From: JBAXQQ01 sp037131695
Lineage (GTDB): Bacteria > Armatimonadota > Hebobacteria > CAIYQO01
Direction: 5' to 3'
NCBI GenBank assembly: GCA_964638715.1
Contig: CAZWZF010000077.1
Coordinates: 1-18,379, forward strand
Length of the DNA: 18,379 nt
Below are positions 7,632 to 15,098 of this stretch, one piece after another. Within the stretch, counting starts at the first letter, position 1; each line of letters starts with the position of its first letter. The translations under genes were made by a program, and so were the position numbers. Under the pieces are notes generated by a model. The model did no database searches, was not told the DNA's origin, and worked only from the letters and a program-made list of their open reading frames with translations.

Positions 7632-7659
7632 CAGCCAAAATGTATAAAATACAGCCAAA
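7632..7659. promoter_or_regulatory. Direct repeats CAGCCAAA upstream of the sialate operon, candidate operator
   Basis: CAGCCAAA occurs at 7632-7639 and 7652-7659, exactly 20 bases apart (about two helical turns). On the minus strand TATACT/TATAAT-like -10 sequences follow within the same AT-rich gap (about 7617-7628), between this repeat and the GTG start of the dehydrogenase, but no good -35 box was found. A regulator bound at the repeats would lie just upstream of the promoter region. This is a weak candidate. Confidence 0.3.
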
Positions 7660-7701
7660 GTTTAAAGATATTTAGAAGAAGAATAGAAGCATTATATTTC
7701 T

Positions 7702-9039
7702 CTATTCGCTGACTTCGCCTTCAAATCCCCACAAATGCCCTTTTGTTATCTTGACGTCAGTCATGTCACCCGGGGTGTATATCTTATTATTTGTTGCGGT
7801 AAATACCACTGATTTATCGTTTCTTGCTTTGCCGGTATACTGGTTTTCTACGCGTCCGGTTTCATTTTCCACCATTACCGATACTACCTTGCCTACCTGC
7901 GCCTGATTGATTTCCATACTGATGTTGTTCTGTACTTCCACCAGTTTATTCATTCTGGCGACTTTCACTTTATTATCAATTTGGTTTTCCATTTTAGCCG
8001 CCGGGGTGCCGGGACGCGATGAGTAAACGAACATGAATTGCTGGTCTAACTTCAAGCGTCGGTAGGTATCAAGGGATTTCTCGTACATTTCATCAGTTTC
8101 ACCAGGAAAACCGACGATGGTGTCGCTGGTTACACTGACACCCTTTATCTGTGCGCGAATTTTCGCCAGTGATTCTTCATACCTTGCAACCGTGTAACCG
8201 CGTTTCATCATCCTCAATAATTCATCATCACCCGCCTGAATAGGCATGTGAAAATGTTCCATTACCTTCGGCATGTATGCAACCGCGTCAATAATTCGGT
8301 CGGTTATTTCCAGTGGATGATTGGTGGTAAAACGAATACGTTTCAAGTCAGGAATTTCATGAATCATCTCGAAAAGGGTGACAATATCAAACTCACGGTC
8401 GGCGTCTCTGCCATACGCCAGCACGCTTTGCCCCAGCAATGTTACTTCGCGTATACCAGCATCAACCAGCTTTTTTATTTCTTCAGTTACTGACTGCGGG
8501 GTGCGGCTGGTGAATTTTCCCCTGACAAACGGTACAATACAATACGCGCAATGATAGTTGCAGCCTTCAATGATATTCACAAACGCCTTAATCTCACCCA
8601 GACGGGTGATGCGCGAATAATCTACTTCTTTTATTTCATCCGGGTTTTCATCTATTTCCTGGTCCAATTGGCGTTTGCCAGTGGTTAAAAAATTATGTAT
8701 TAATTCCGGCAATCTGTTCAATCGGCGCGGTCCTACTATAATGTCAACATACGGCGCGCGACGGAATATTTCTTTTCCTTCTTTTTGCGCCATACAACCG
8801 CAGACACCCAGAATCATATCCGGTTTGGCTGCCTTGAATGGCCTTAACTCGCCTAATCTGCTGTAAACCTTATGCTCCGGCTTTTCACGCACACAACAGG
8901 TTTCCAGCAGCACGACGTCTGCGTCTGCCGGGTCAGGTACTTCGGTATAACCCATTGCCTCTAACTGGCGCGCTGCCGCCGCCGCATCTGCCACATTCAT
9001 CTGGCAGCCCCAGACTTCTATATGATATTTTTTCTGCAT
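7702..9039 (-). CDS. miaB: tRNA-2-methylthio-N6-dimethylallyladenosine synthase MiaB
   Basis: This is a 445-residue radical-SAM methylthiotransferase that converts i6A37 of tRNAs reading UNN codons to ms2i6A. The N-terminal UPF0004 domain has its three cluster cysteines C12 (WGCQMN), C48 (ETCCVRE) and C82 (GCMAQ). The radical SAM motif C160-x3-C164-x2-C167 (GCNYHCAYC) follows, with MiaB-typical downstream segments (LLGQSVLAYG, IQAGDDELLRMMKRGYT, SDTIVGFPGETDE). A C-terminal TRAM-like domain covers about 385-440. The length and the start (AAAGG a few bases upstream) are usual. It follows the NAGPA-domain gene by about 90 bases on the same strand, but no functional link is evident. MiaB is favoured over RimO or MtaB because of the dense MiaB-type signatures. 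Confidence 0.92.
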   Translation of the reverse strand: MQKKYHIEVWGCQMNVADAAAAARQLEAMGYTEVPDPADADVVLLETCCVREKPEHKVYSRLGELRPFKAAKPDMILGVCGCMAQKEGKEIFRRAPYVDIIVGPRRLNRLPELIHNFLTTGKRQLDQEIDENPDEIKEVDYSRITRLGEIKAFVNIIEGCNYHCAYCIVPFVRGKFTSRTPQSVTEEIKKLVDAGIREVTLLGQSVLAYGRDADREFDIVTLFEMIHEIPDLKRIRFTTNHPLEITDRIIDAVAYMPKVMEHFHMPIQAGDDELLRMMKRGYTVARYEESLAKIRAQIKGVSVTSDTIVGFPGETDEMYEKSLDTYRRLKLDQQFMFVYSSRPGTPAAKMENQIDNKVKVARMNKLVEVQNNISMEINQAQVGKVVSVMVENETGRVENQYTGKARNDKSVVFTATNNKIYTPGDMTDVKITKGHLWGFEGEVSE

Positions 9040-9059
9040 TAACCTTTACCTGATAAGAG

Positions 9060-9090
9060 ACTCCCCCTTCGCTGTTAGTGAAGAGGGAGT
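9060..9090 (-). other. Hairpin between the NAGPA-domain gene and miaB
   Basis: Arms 9060-9070 and 9080-9090 pair in 10 of 11 positions around a 9-base loop. On the minus strand no T-run follows, so it is not a standard intrinsic terminator. It sits in the 87-base gap and could be a palindromic repeat or an mRNA processing or stability element. Confidence 0.4.
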
Positions 9091-9126
9091 ATTTAAAATC
9101 TATCCTTTAAACTATAGACAAGTCTT

Positions 9127-10122
9127 TTATACCGTAATTCGCAAATAACCACGTTTCATACGGCGAATCTTTCGCGGTGCCATTGGATTATCCGCGCCAT
9201 TAATGTACCGGATTAACGTCGTATTGGCAAGAATTCTATCCTGATTATTCATTGGCGTATACGGCGTTTTAATTATGTCAGGCAATATGCCATTAGAGAA
9301 AATCTCATTAGCCTTGGAATCATTTACCTTCAATTTAAATGGTCCTGTTGTTTCTTTGACTGGTTCTGTTGTTTCTTTAGCAACAACCATATTAATCTTT
9401 TTCTTTACCACCATTAAAACTGTAGGTAATTCTCTCCCCGGGTTAACTATAATGCTTTTTCCTATAGCCAACCCGGTAGATGAACCGCCATCAAGAGTCA
9501 TTGCTTCAGTACATCCGATACCTTTCATAACTGCAGCTAACTTGGATAAATAAATTGGCTTTGTTACTGCAAGCATCACCAATGTATCTCCATGTATGCC
9601 AATTGCTGTTCTTGCCGCAGGTTTAAACAAGTCAAGATGAGTGAATCCCTGACTGCGCGGGTAAACCGTCGATTTGCCATTTTCCACTAACCTTACTCCA
9701 CCTTGCATTACCATCTGATAACCTGGCCAGGAATATTCCCATTTAAATGGGATATCTATTATTTTCGCCTTTCCATTTTTATCTATCACCAACGCAGAAC
9801 CGATGAATCCTTTGAATAAACCTTTTCCATCAATGACAATGTCGCCTACCGGCAATCCATTTAACATTCCAAAGTATGGACCGGTTATTTGTGCTATCGG
9901 GTTATAATCATGTATAAAATCTTTAAATAATTGCCGTTTGCCAGGGATACCCCACGCGAAAGCAGGGCGAACTTGAATAGTAGTATCGTTCATGCTGATG
10001 TTCACCGTATGGGCATTGACACCAGCAGCGCGAACCGAGTCATAATATACAGATTTATTGCCAGCCCATGCTAATGAGCATAATAACATCATCATGACAG
10101 ATAATTCATATACTCTTTTCAT
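9127..10122 (-). CDS. Exported phosphodiester glycosidase (NAGPA) domain protein
   Basis: This 331-residue protein carries the NAGPA-type phosphodiester glycosidase domain also found in exopolysaccharide-biosynthesis proteins. A signal peptide is evident: basic MKR, a hydrophobic core to L17, then A18-W-A20 before G21. Domain landmarks are ITGPYF, QGGVRLVENGK, RTAIGIHGDTLVMLAV and the conserved C-x-EAMTLDGGSSTGLAIG block. Family members cleave or transfer sugar-phosphodiester linkages on cell-surface or storage glycans. The frame is open from a GTG at 10131, but that codon touches the AAAAGGGGG ribosome site (10131-10139), so ATG 10122, 8 bases away, is the likely start. A short repeated segment (ETTEPVKETTGP) links the domain to a basic C-terminal tail of about 75 residues without known motifs. 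The substrate is unknown. Confidence 0.8.
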   Translation of the reverse strand: MKRVYELSVMMMLLCSLAWAGNKSVYYDSVRAAGVNAHTVNISMNDTTIQVRPAFAWGIPGKRQLFKDFIHDYNPIAQITGPYFGMLNGLPVGDIVIDGKGLFKGFIGSALVIDKNGKAKIIDIPFKWEYSWPGYQMVMQGGVRLVENGKSTVYPRSQGFTHLDLFKPAARTAIGIHGDTLVMLAVTKPIYLSKLAAVMKGIGCTEAMTLDGGSSTGLAIGKSIIVNPGRELPTVLMVVKKKINMVVAKETTEPVKETTGPFKLKVNDSKANEIFSNGILPDIIKTPYTPMNNQDRILANTTLIRYINGADNPMAPRKIRRMKRGYLRITV

Positions 10123-10382
10123 CTTTCTCACCCCCTTTTCTCTTTATTTTCTCATCCTGACCTACTTTATATATTCCACAATCTCACTGCATCTATTCAC
10201 AAAATAGGTTAAATTTAGATTAAATTCACAACAAATTAAAGTTATTTGCATTGATTAAAAATATGCTATTATGGGTATAATAAAATGATGGAATATGAAA
10301 ATCTTCAGGAAATAAATTAAAGGAAATTTACAGGAAAAGTATAAATTTGGCAGAAATATTATATAAAGTTTGAAAAAAATAT

Positions 10383-10517
10383 AAATTAATGTCAGAGACG
10401 AGGTGGTTTAGCTTGGGTTTGATTTCCAAAACAACCACCCCCTGCCCCCTCCTTATTAAGGAGGGGAGTTTTTCTTATCTTTTAAAAATGACTTTCGTTC
10501 ATAATTGACATTAATTT
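10383..10517. mobile_element. Possible MITE-like unit bounded by a 12-bp inverted repeat
   Basis: AAATTAATGTCA (10383-10394) is the exact reverse complement of TGACATTAATTT (10506-10517). The two ends enclose 111 bases that include the 39-base hairpin repeat at 10432-10470. The size (135 bp), the lack of a gene and the perfect termini resemble a miniature inverted-repeat element, but no target-site duplication was established. The AT-rich arms could be chance. Confidence 0.3.
10432..10470. repeat. Dispersed 39-base hairpin repeat, copy 1
   Basis: The unit begins CAACCACCCCCT and ends in a perfect 9-bp hairpin, CCCCTCCTT/AAGGAGGGG, with a 3-base loop followed by AGTT. It matches 18332-18370 at 36 of 39 positions, with two of the three differences in the loop. 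TTTTT after the hairpin could let this copy also act as a terminator on the plus strand, although no plus-strand gene ends here. Confidence 0.8.
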
Positions 10518-10531
10518 TGAAATATTACCTT

Positions 10532-10558
10532 TTTCGTGCCTTTCGTGTATTTCGTGGT
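10532..10558 (+). repeat. Three tandem 9-base units starting TTTCGTG
   Basis: TTTCGTGCC, TTTCGTGTA and TTTCGTGGT follow each other without a gap, 60 bases upstream of the UxaC-like start. This could be a binding-site array or part of a dispersed repeat. The function is unknown. Confidence 0.5.
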
Positions 10559-10616
10559 TAAAAACTTAAATCTGTATTGTTACAATAAAATTTAGATACT
10601 ATAAAACGGAGAAATT

Positions 10617-11867
10617 ATGTCTATTATTGCTGCTGAAAATTTGCGGTCGACTATTGATAATATAGTTGAAAATACCCCTGTTACCGACATTCACACTCAT
10701 CTGTATACGCCTTGTTTTGGCAATTTGCTGTTATGGGGTATCGATGAACTGCTGACATACCACTACCTGGTGGCGGAAACTTTCCGCTGGAAAAATCTCT
10801 CTTATGATGAATACTGGAAGATGACGAAACGCCAGCAGGCAGACTTGATTTGGCAGACATTATTTATTGAAAACAGCCCCATCAGCGAGGCGACCCGCGG
10901 CGTATTGACCGTATTGGACAAGCTGGGTTTGGACACATCAACCCGCGATTTGGCAGCATACCGCGCTTATTTCGACTCCATGACCTCTGCCGAATATATC
11001 GACAAGGTATTTGAAGTAGCAAATGTAGACCGCCTGGTGATGACCAATAACCCGTTTGACCCGGAAGAACGCCCGATATGGTTTGACGGCTACCAGGCCG
11101 ACCCGCGTTTCATGGCGGCTTTACGAATAGATAATTTGCTGCTTGATTGGCCTAACGCCCACAAATCTCTGCAGGAATGGGGTTACGAGGTGACGGTTGA
11201 GCTAAATGAAACAACCCTGGCAGAAGTGCGCAGATTCCTCACAGAATGGCTTGTAAGGCAAGATGCGCTGTATATGGCGGCTTCGCTGCCCCCGACATTC
11301 GCCATGCCCGATAACTCGCCATGCGGAGTATTGATAGAACAGGCGGTATTGCCGGTTAGCCGGGAAACCAACAAGCCGTTTGCCATGATGATAGGCGTGA
11401 AGAAGCTGATTAACCCCAACCTGAAGTTGGCTGGCGATGGCGTCGGCCTGTCGCAGATTGAGTCCGTCGAATACCTGTGTGCCAAATACCCGCAAAACAA
11501 GTTTCTGGTTACCATGCTGCAGCGGGAAAACCAGCACAGCCTTAACGTAGCCGCCCGCAAATTTCGCAACCTGATGGTATTCGGCTGCTGGTGGTTCCTG
11601 AATATCCCGTCATTAATCGAAGAGATGACCCGCATGCGCCTGGAACTGCTGGGAACGGCAGTTATCCCCCAACACTCCGACGCCCGGGTACTGGACCAGC
11701 TAATTTACAAATGGGACCACAGCCGTAGAATAATCGCCAATGTGCTAAACGACAAATATACTGACCTGATGGAAACCGGCTGGCAAATCACCGAAAGAGA
11801 ATTGGCAAGAGATATCAAGAAACTATTTTCAGGCAACTTCTTTGAGTTTTTAGAGAAAGAACTGTAG
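10617..11867 (+). CDS. Glucuronate isomerase (UxaC)-like amidohydrolase-fold protein
   Basis: This 416-residue protein is of the metal-dependent hydrolase fold, most like uronate isomerases, which interconvert glucuronate and fructuronate. The N-terminal metal motif is DIHTHL (D24, H26, H28). GCWWF (323-327) followed by IEEMTRMRLELLG, then the metal-ligand-like D355 in HSDAR and the HSRRI..VL segment correspond in order to the C-terminal core of UxaC. At 416 residues it is shorter than typical UxaC (about 470), and the segment after HTHL differs, so it may be a divergent subfamily with another substrate. GGAG (10608-10611) lies about 5 bases before the ATG. It has no signal peptide, so it acts in the cytoplasm. 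It is a single gene facing a convergent neighbour. Visible use of C/G at third codon positions is higher than in the left region. Confidence 0.68.
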   Translation: MSIIAAENLRSTIDNIVENTPVTDIHTHLYTPCFGNLLLWGIDELLTYHYLVAETFRWKNLSYDEYWKMTKRQQADLIWQTLFIENSPISEATRGVLTVLDKLGLDTSTRDLAAYRAYFDSMTSAEYIDKVFEVANVDRLVMTNNPFDPEERPIWFDGYQADPRFMAALRIDNLLLDWPNAHKSLQEWGYEVTVELNETTLAEVRRFLTEWLVRQDALYMAASLPPTFAMPDNSPCGVLIEQAVLPVSRETNKPFAMMIGVKKLINPNLKLAGDGVGLSQIESVEYLCAKYPQNKFLVTMLQRENQHSLNVAARKFRNLMVFGCWWFLNIPSLIEEMTRMRLELLGTAVIPQHSDARVLDQLIYKWDHSRRIIANVLNDKYTDLMETGWQITERELARDIKKLFSGNFFEFLEKEL

Positions 11868-11947
11868 AACATTTTCTTTACTTTTCAAACAAGCCTTCAC
11901 TGGTCATTATAGCGTTCCTGCTCCTTGTAAAGGGGTAAAGGGATAAA

Positions 11948-12805
11948 TTACAACCCTGGCATGGCGCAACGGAAACCGGCATCGTAGTTAAGGATGCCTG
12001 GACCTTCGCTGTAGCGACATGCACCACGAATACTATAGTTGTTGCCGTCTGCCCACGAACCACCTTTCTCCACGCGGAATTTTCCCGTTTTTGGGCCGGT
12101 AGGATTCTTAGCCGGTGCGTTTTTAAAATAATCCGCGCTATACCAATCCGCGCACCACTCCCACACGTTGCCCACCATATCCATAACGCCATTAGGACTG
12201 GCACCTGCCGGATAACTGCCCACCGGGTGTGTTCCTTTGATATGCCCTTTTTCACCGTCTGAATTAATCCGATTGGCACATTTCCCTGCATCCCAGTCAT
12301 TCCCCCATGGATAAATGCGTCCATCATCACCCCTTGCTGCCTTCTCCCATTGCGCCTCTGAAGGTAGAATTACACCTGCCCAATCTGCATAAGCTTTCGC
12401 ATCATTCCAAGTTACATTCACTATAGGATGAGTATCCTGCCACTTCCAAGGTGGCTCTGGTGGCATTGCGTATTTTGTTGTCTTGCAAAACTTACGATAC
12501 TGAGCCACTGTCACCTCGGTCTTGTAGATATAATAAGCATCCAAGTAGACTTTATGCTGTGGCAACTCATTTGAGAAATACTCGCTCTTGTAGTCTGGAT
12601 TAGCTTTCTGCATAACTACTATTTGATCTTCGCTTGTACCCATCAAAAACTCACCAGCGGGAATAAGCACCATTTCAGCACCGTCTTTTGGGTTCACTTT
12701 CACGGCTGGCAACTGAGTTGCCGGGGTTGTCGCAGGAGCGTCGGCTGACCACACGATACTCCCTGAAATGCATGCCAGAAATACGATTAACATTACCTTG
12801 TTCAT
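11948..12805 (-). CDS. Exported SUMF1-domain protein lacking the FGE cysteine pair
   Basis: This 285-residue protein has the formylglycine-generating enzyme (FGE-sulfatase/SUMF1) fold. A signal peptide is evident (MNKVMLIVFLACISGSIVWSA, cleavage near residue 21), so it acts outside the cytoplasm. Domain landmarks in order: MVLIPAGEFLMGT, VTVAQYRKFC, HPIVNVTWNDAKAYADWAG, LPSEAQWEKAARG, YPWGN, VGNVWEWCADWY and the terminal GGSW...GFRCA block. In true FGE two cysteines follow GGSW (pattern GGS-x-x-C-x4-C). Here residues 252-258 read ADGNNYS, so the pair is absent and sulfatase-activating chemistry is unlikely. Such proteins are usually regarded as binding or scaffold domains. The start is supported by GGAG (minus strand) and a promoter at 12830-12859. 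It converges with the UxaC-like gene, with an 80-base gap. Confidence 0.82.
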   Translation of the reverse strand: MNKVMLIVFLACISGSIVWSADAPATTPATQLPAVKVNPKDGAEMVLIPAGEFLMGTSEDQIVVMQKANPDYKSEYFSNELPQHKVYLDAYYIYKTEVTVAQYRKFCKTTKYAMPPEPPWKWQDTHPIVNVTWNDAKAYADWAGVILPSEAQWEKAARGDDGRIYPWGNDWDAGKCANRINSDGEKGHIKGTHPVGSYPAGASPNGVMDMVGNVWEWCADWYSADYFKNAPAKNPTGPKTGKFRVEKGGSWADGNNYSIRGACRYSEGPGILNYDAGFRCAMPGL

Positions 12806-12829
12806 TTAATATAATCTCCATTTTCTTAA

Positions 12830-12859
12830 ATAGTACTATTCAGGTGAAAGTGTTGTCAA
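12830..12859 (-). promoter_or_regulatory. Promoter of the SUMF1-domain gene
   Basis: On the minus strand a consensus -35 box TTGACA (12859-12854) is followed after 18 bases by TACTAT (12835-12830). Transcription would start near 12823, giving a short leader of about 17 bases that still contains the GGAG ribosome site (12816-12819). The same hexamers with the same spacing precede the glycosidase-like gene at 15251-15280. Confidence 0.55.
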
Positions 12860-13054
12860 ATAAGATATTAAAAATACCATCTACCATATATTTCTGAATT
12901 AAAGTTCCAAAAAAAAGATATAAATAGCAAACAAATGTTTGACAAATAGCTAATTTATCACTAAAATAATTTTGCTGTGTTATGGGACAGGCAGCCAATA
13001 ATATTCTACACAAAGCGAAAATGTGTAGATATATAATGATTTTCTTTTATTTCA

Positions 13055-13151
13055 TAATTCCAGACCCATAGCGATGCTCTTACCCTTATACACATTTTTG
13101 GAATTGAAATATTGGATGACGAGGTAGGGGAATTGTCCCCAATTCCCGCGA
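13055..13151 (-). repeat. Composite repeat, copy 1 (A-box 13055-13099, hairpin 13123-13151)
   Basis: Two modules are found here and again, inverted, at 13267-13408. The A-box, read on the minus strand, contains TGTATAAGGGTAAGAGC and a GGAATTA end. The hairpin module has an 8-bp perfect stem, GGGAATTG (13128-13135) with CAATTCCC (13140-13147), around TCCC, flanked by GGTAG and GCGA. The spacing between modules is 23 bases here and 68 in the other copy. Confidence 0.75.
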
Positions 13152-13266
13152 TGAACCGGAATAATAATGTGAAAAAGCGAAATAGCGACAGATTTCTCAA
13201 GTGGTGTTGTGTTTTTTAACCTAATTTTGTCGCTACGACCCATTCTTTTTTATAAGAAAGACACTG

Positions 13267-13408
13267 TCGCGGGAGCTGAGGACAGCTCCCCTACCTTTAC
13301 CAGATATTTCTAAATTTAAAAGGTACAAATGCAGTATCTTTAAATTTTTTAATGTCTATTTACAAAATATGTATAAGGGTGAGAGCGATACCGTGGGCTA
13401 TGGAATTA
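13267..13408 (+). repeat. Composite repeat, copy 2, inverted (hairpin 13267-13295, A-box 13364-13408)
   Basis: The hairpin has an 8-bp perfect stem, GGGAGCTG (13271-13278) with CAGCTCCC (13283-13290). Compared with copy 1 over 29 positions there are five differences: four form two compensatory base-pair changes in the stem, and one is in the loop. The A-box (TGTATAAGGGTGAGAGC ... GGAATTA) is about 80 percent identical to copy 1 and ends 35 bases before the dinB start, so its 3' edge may lie in the dinB leader. Confidence 0.75.
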
Positions 13409-13443
13409 TTTACTAAATACAACAAGTTAAAGGGGGTGGCGTT

Positions 13444-14772
13444 ATGGTTACAGGTTTTCGTTCTTCGCTGGCAGTTTCTTTGCAGGCGCAGGCGCGGGTT
13501 GCCTTTGCCCCCGATGAGTGCGAGGATAAACGAACGATTTTTTTGCTGGATTATGATTCTTTTTTTGCTCGGTGCATGCAGCAGGCTTACCCGCCGCTGC
13601 GCGGCAAGCCGATGGCGGTGCGCGGGCCAGCCAGCGGGGCGATAATCATCGCGGCATCGACAGAGGCGAAGGCGCGGGGAATTAAAACCGGCACGCCGCT
13701 GAGCGAGGCGAAGGCTCTATGTCCCAATATATTGTTCGTGCCGCCGGATATGGATATGTACGTTAATATCTGCACCAAGTCGCTGCGGGTACTTACCGGT
13801 TACACCAACCTGGTGGAGCCTTTTTCCATAGATGAGGCGTTTATGGACGTGACCGACCTGGTGGAGGTGTACGGCGATCCGCACATACTGGCACAGAATA
13901 TCAAGCGCGATTTACGCATGGAACTGGGGGACAGCGTCACCTGTTCCATCGGAATAGGGCCGAACAAAATGCTGGCAAAGCTGGTGTCGCATTTTCACAA
14001 ACCCGACGGAATAACCCATGTGCGGCCGTCGGAAATACCGGAACTGGTAAAACATATATCGCTGATAGATATCTGCGGCATTGGCCCGCGGGTGCTGAAG
14101 CGGCTGAACCGGCTGGGGATCTATACCGTGGAGCAGTTGGGACGTTTTCCGCGGGAACTGCTGGTGCGCGAATTTGGCGTATTGGGGAATTTATACTGGC
14201 TGTGGGGACGCGGAATGGATTTGTCGCCGGTCACACCGTATCACCAGCAGGAAGACGAGAAATCCATCGGCCATACCCAGACGATGGAAAAGCCGGTGTA
14301 TAACCGCGCCGAAGTGGACGGGGTGCTGATGCGCCTGTGCGAACGGGTGGGACGGCGGTTGCGGTCAAAAGGATTCATGGCGCGGACATTTCATTTATGG
14401 ATAAGTTTTCAGGACGACCCCGGCGGCATTGGCGGACGCCATACCCTGCCCCACGCGGTGGACAGCACCATGGAGATTTACGCGGAGGCGCAGCGCTTTA
14501 TGCCGCCGTATGGCTTGCCGCGCCCAATACGCCGGGTAAGCGTGTGCGTAAGCGGCCTGTGCCGGGGAGAAATGCAACTGTCGCTGGTGGAGGATCGGGT
14601 AAAAAAACAGCGATTGCAGCAGATGATGGATGCGGTTAACGACAAGTACGGCGAGTTGACAGTTGCACCGGCAGCACATTTTAAATGCAATGACGACATT
14701 CCGCGCGGAGGCCCGGTAAATGCCCTGCGCAAGAGATATGCAGTAGATAATAAAGATGCTCTGCATCCGTAA
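13444..14772 (+). CDS. dinB: Y-family DNA polymerase (DinB/UmuC type)
   Basis: This 442-residue protein is a predicted translesion DNA polymerase. The palm motifs are LDYDSFFA (D36, D38, steric-gate region F40/F41) and SIDEAF (S128, D130, E131), carrying the acidic metal ligands. The fingers region has the ASTEAKARGIKTG block (71-83). CSIGIGPNKMLAKLVSHFHKPDG (GxxxNKxLAKxAS type) and the helix-hairpin-helix segment ICGIGPRVLKRLNRLGIYTVEQL follow. The little-finger domain lies after about residue 260. ATG 13444 has AGGGGG about 8 bases upstream. About 30 residues precede the polymerase core, more than in E. coli DinB. The gene is visibly more GC-rich than the left region and the flanking gaps. 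It runs 18 bases ahead of a small gene, so they form one operon. No clear LexA site was recognised. Confidence 0.88.
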   Translation: MVTGFRSSLAVSLQAQARVAFAPDECEDKRTIFLLDYDSFFARCMQQAYPPLRGKPMAVRGPASGAIIIAASTEAKARGIKTGTPLSEAKALCPNILFVPPDMDMYVNICTKSLRVLTGYTNLVEPFSIDEAFMDVTDLVEVYGDPHILAQNIKRDLRMELGDSVTCSIGIGPNKMLAKLVSHFHKPDGITHVRPSEIPELVKHISLIDICGIGPRVLKRLNRLGIYTVEQLGRFPRELLVREFGVLGNLYWLWGRGMDLSPVTPYHQQEDEKSIGHTQTMEKPVYNRAEVDGVLMRLCERVGRRLRSKGFMARTFHLWISFQDDPGGIGGRHTLPHAVDSTMEIYAEAQRFMPPYGLPRPIRRVSVCVSGLCRGEMQLSLVEDRVKKQRLQQMMDAVNDKYGELTVAPAAHFKCNDDIPRGGPVNALRKRYAVDNKDALHP

Positions 14773-14790
14773 AGAGAGAGGTAATAAATT

Positions 14791-15036
14791 ATGAGTCAAT
14801 CAAGGGTGCACGAGTCAGTGGACGTATACGCGGTATTTATGCACGGCCAGGTGGTGCCGCGGGCATTCCGCTGGGCGGGGCGCACGTACCAGGTAGATGT
14901 GGTAAACCAGAAATGGGCCGGACGCAACGGCAGCATCAGGCTGTACTACTTTGCCGTCACCGCCGCGGGAAACGCCTATAAATTATGTTTCAACGCCCAG
15001 GAGCTGGATTGGATGCTGGAGGAGGTTTATATGTAA
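14791..15036 (+). CDS. Small polymerase-linked protein, DUF6504-like
   Basis: This is an 81-residue soluble protein. GAGAGG upstream of ATG 14791 gives a clear ribosome site, and only 18 bases separate it from the stop of the Y-family polymerase, so the two are probably co-translated. The core VVPRAFRWAGRTYQVDVV, followed by W, LYYFAVTAAGNAYKLCF and a C-terminal W, resembles the small beta-rich DUF6504-type proteins seen beside Y-family polymerases in other phyla. This resemblance is from memory and is unverified. No catalytic residues are obvious. A role as a polymerase accessory or clamp-loading factor is inferred from gene linkage only. It shares the GC-rich codon use of the polymerase. 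Confidence 0.68.
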   Translation: MSQSRVHESVDVYAVFMHGQVVPRAFRWAGRTYQVDVVNQKWAGRNGSIRLYYFAVTAAGNAYKLCFNAQELDWMLEEVYM

Positions 15037-15098
15037 TATGTCCATGTACTCTATGCCTTTCATTTGAAATTTAATAGATTTTAAACATCTTATTCAAC

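Larger units (their letters stand above)
10132..10616. other. Intergenic region between divergent genes, containing repeats
   Basis: This AT-rich gap separates the minus-strand NAGPA gene from the plus-strand UxaC-like gene. It holds a 12-bp inverted repeat (10383-10394 with 10506-10517) enclosing a GC-rich hairpin repeat (10432-10470) that also occurs at 18332-18370, and three tandem 9-base units beginning TTTCGTG (10532-10558). No protein-coding gene was recognised. Confidence 0.6.
12860..13443. other. Repeat-rich intergenic region upstream of dinB
   Basis: No coding gene was recognised. Between 13055 and 13408 there is an inverted pair of composite repeats (listed separately) around a spacer that itself contains TAGCGACA (13183-13190) and TGTCGCTA (13228-13235). 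The part 12860-13050 is AT-rich without clear structure. Confidence 0.55.

Noticed and set aside
9060..9090. Hairpin as an intrinsic terminator of the NAGPA-domain gene
   Set aside because: No T-run follows on the minus strand, so it was listed only as a hairpin.
10577..10605. TTGTTA-17-TATAAA in front of the UxaC-like gene
   Set aside because: Transcription would start near 10612, inside or after the ribosome binding site, so it could only give a nearly leaderless message.
13006..13243. Short minus-strand open frames over 13006-13243, and the plus-strand frame from 13352
   Set aside because: They arise from the A-box of the composite repeat. The similar CIRVRA peptides on both strands reflect the inverted DNA repeat, not two genes.
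14337..14799. Additional frames inside and opposite the end of dinB
   Set aside because: They are GC-rich shadow frames of the polymerase gene without start signals.
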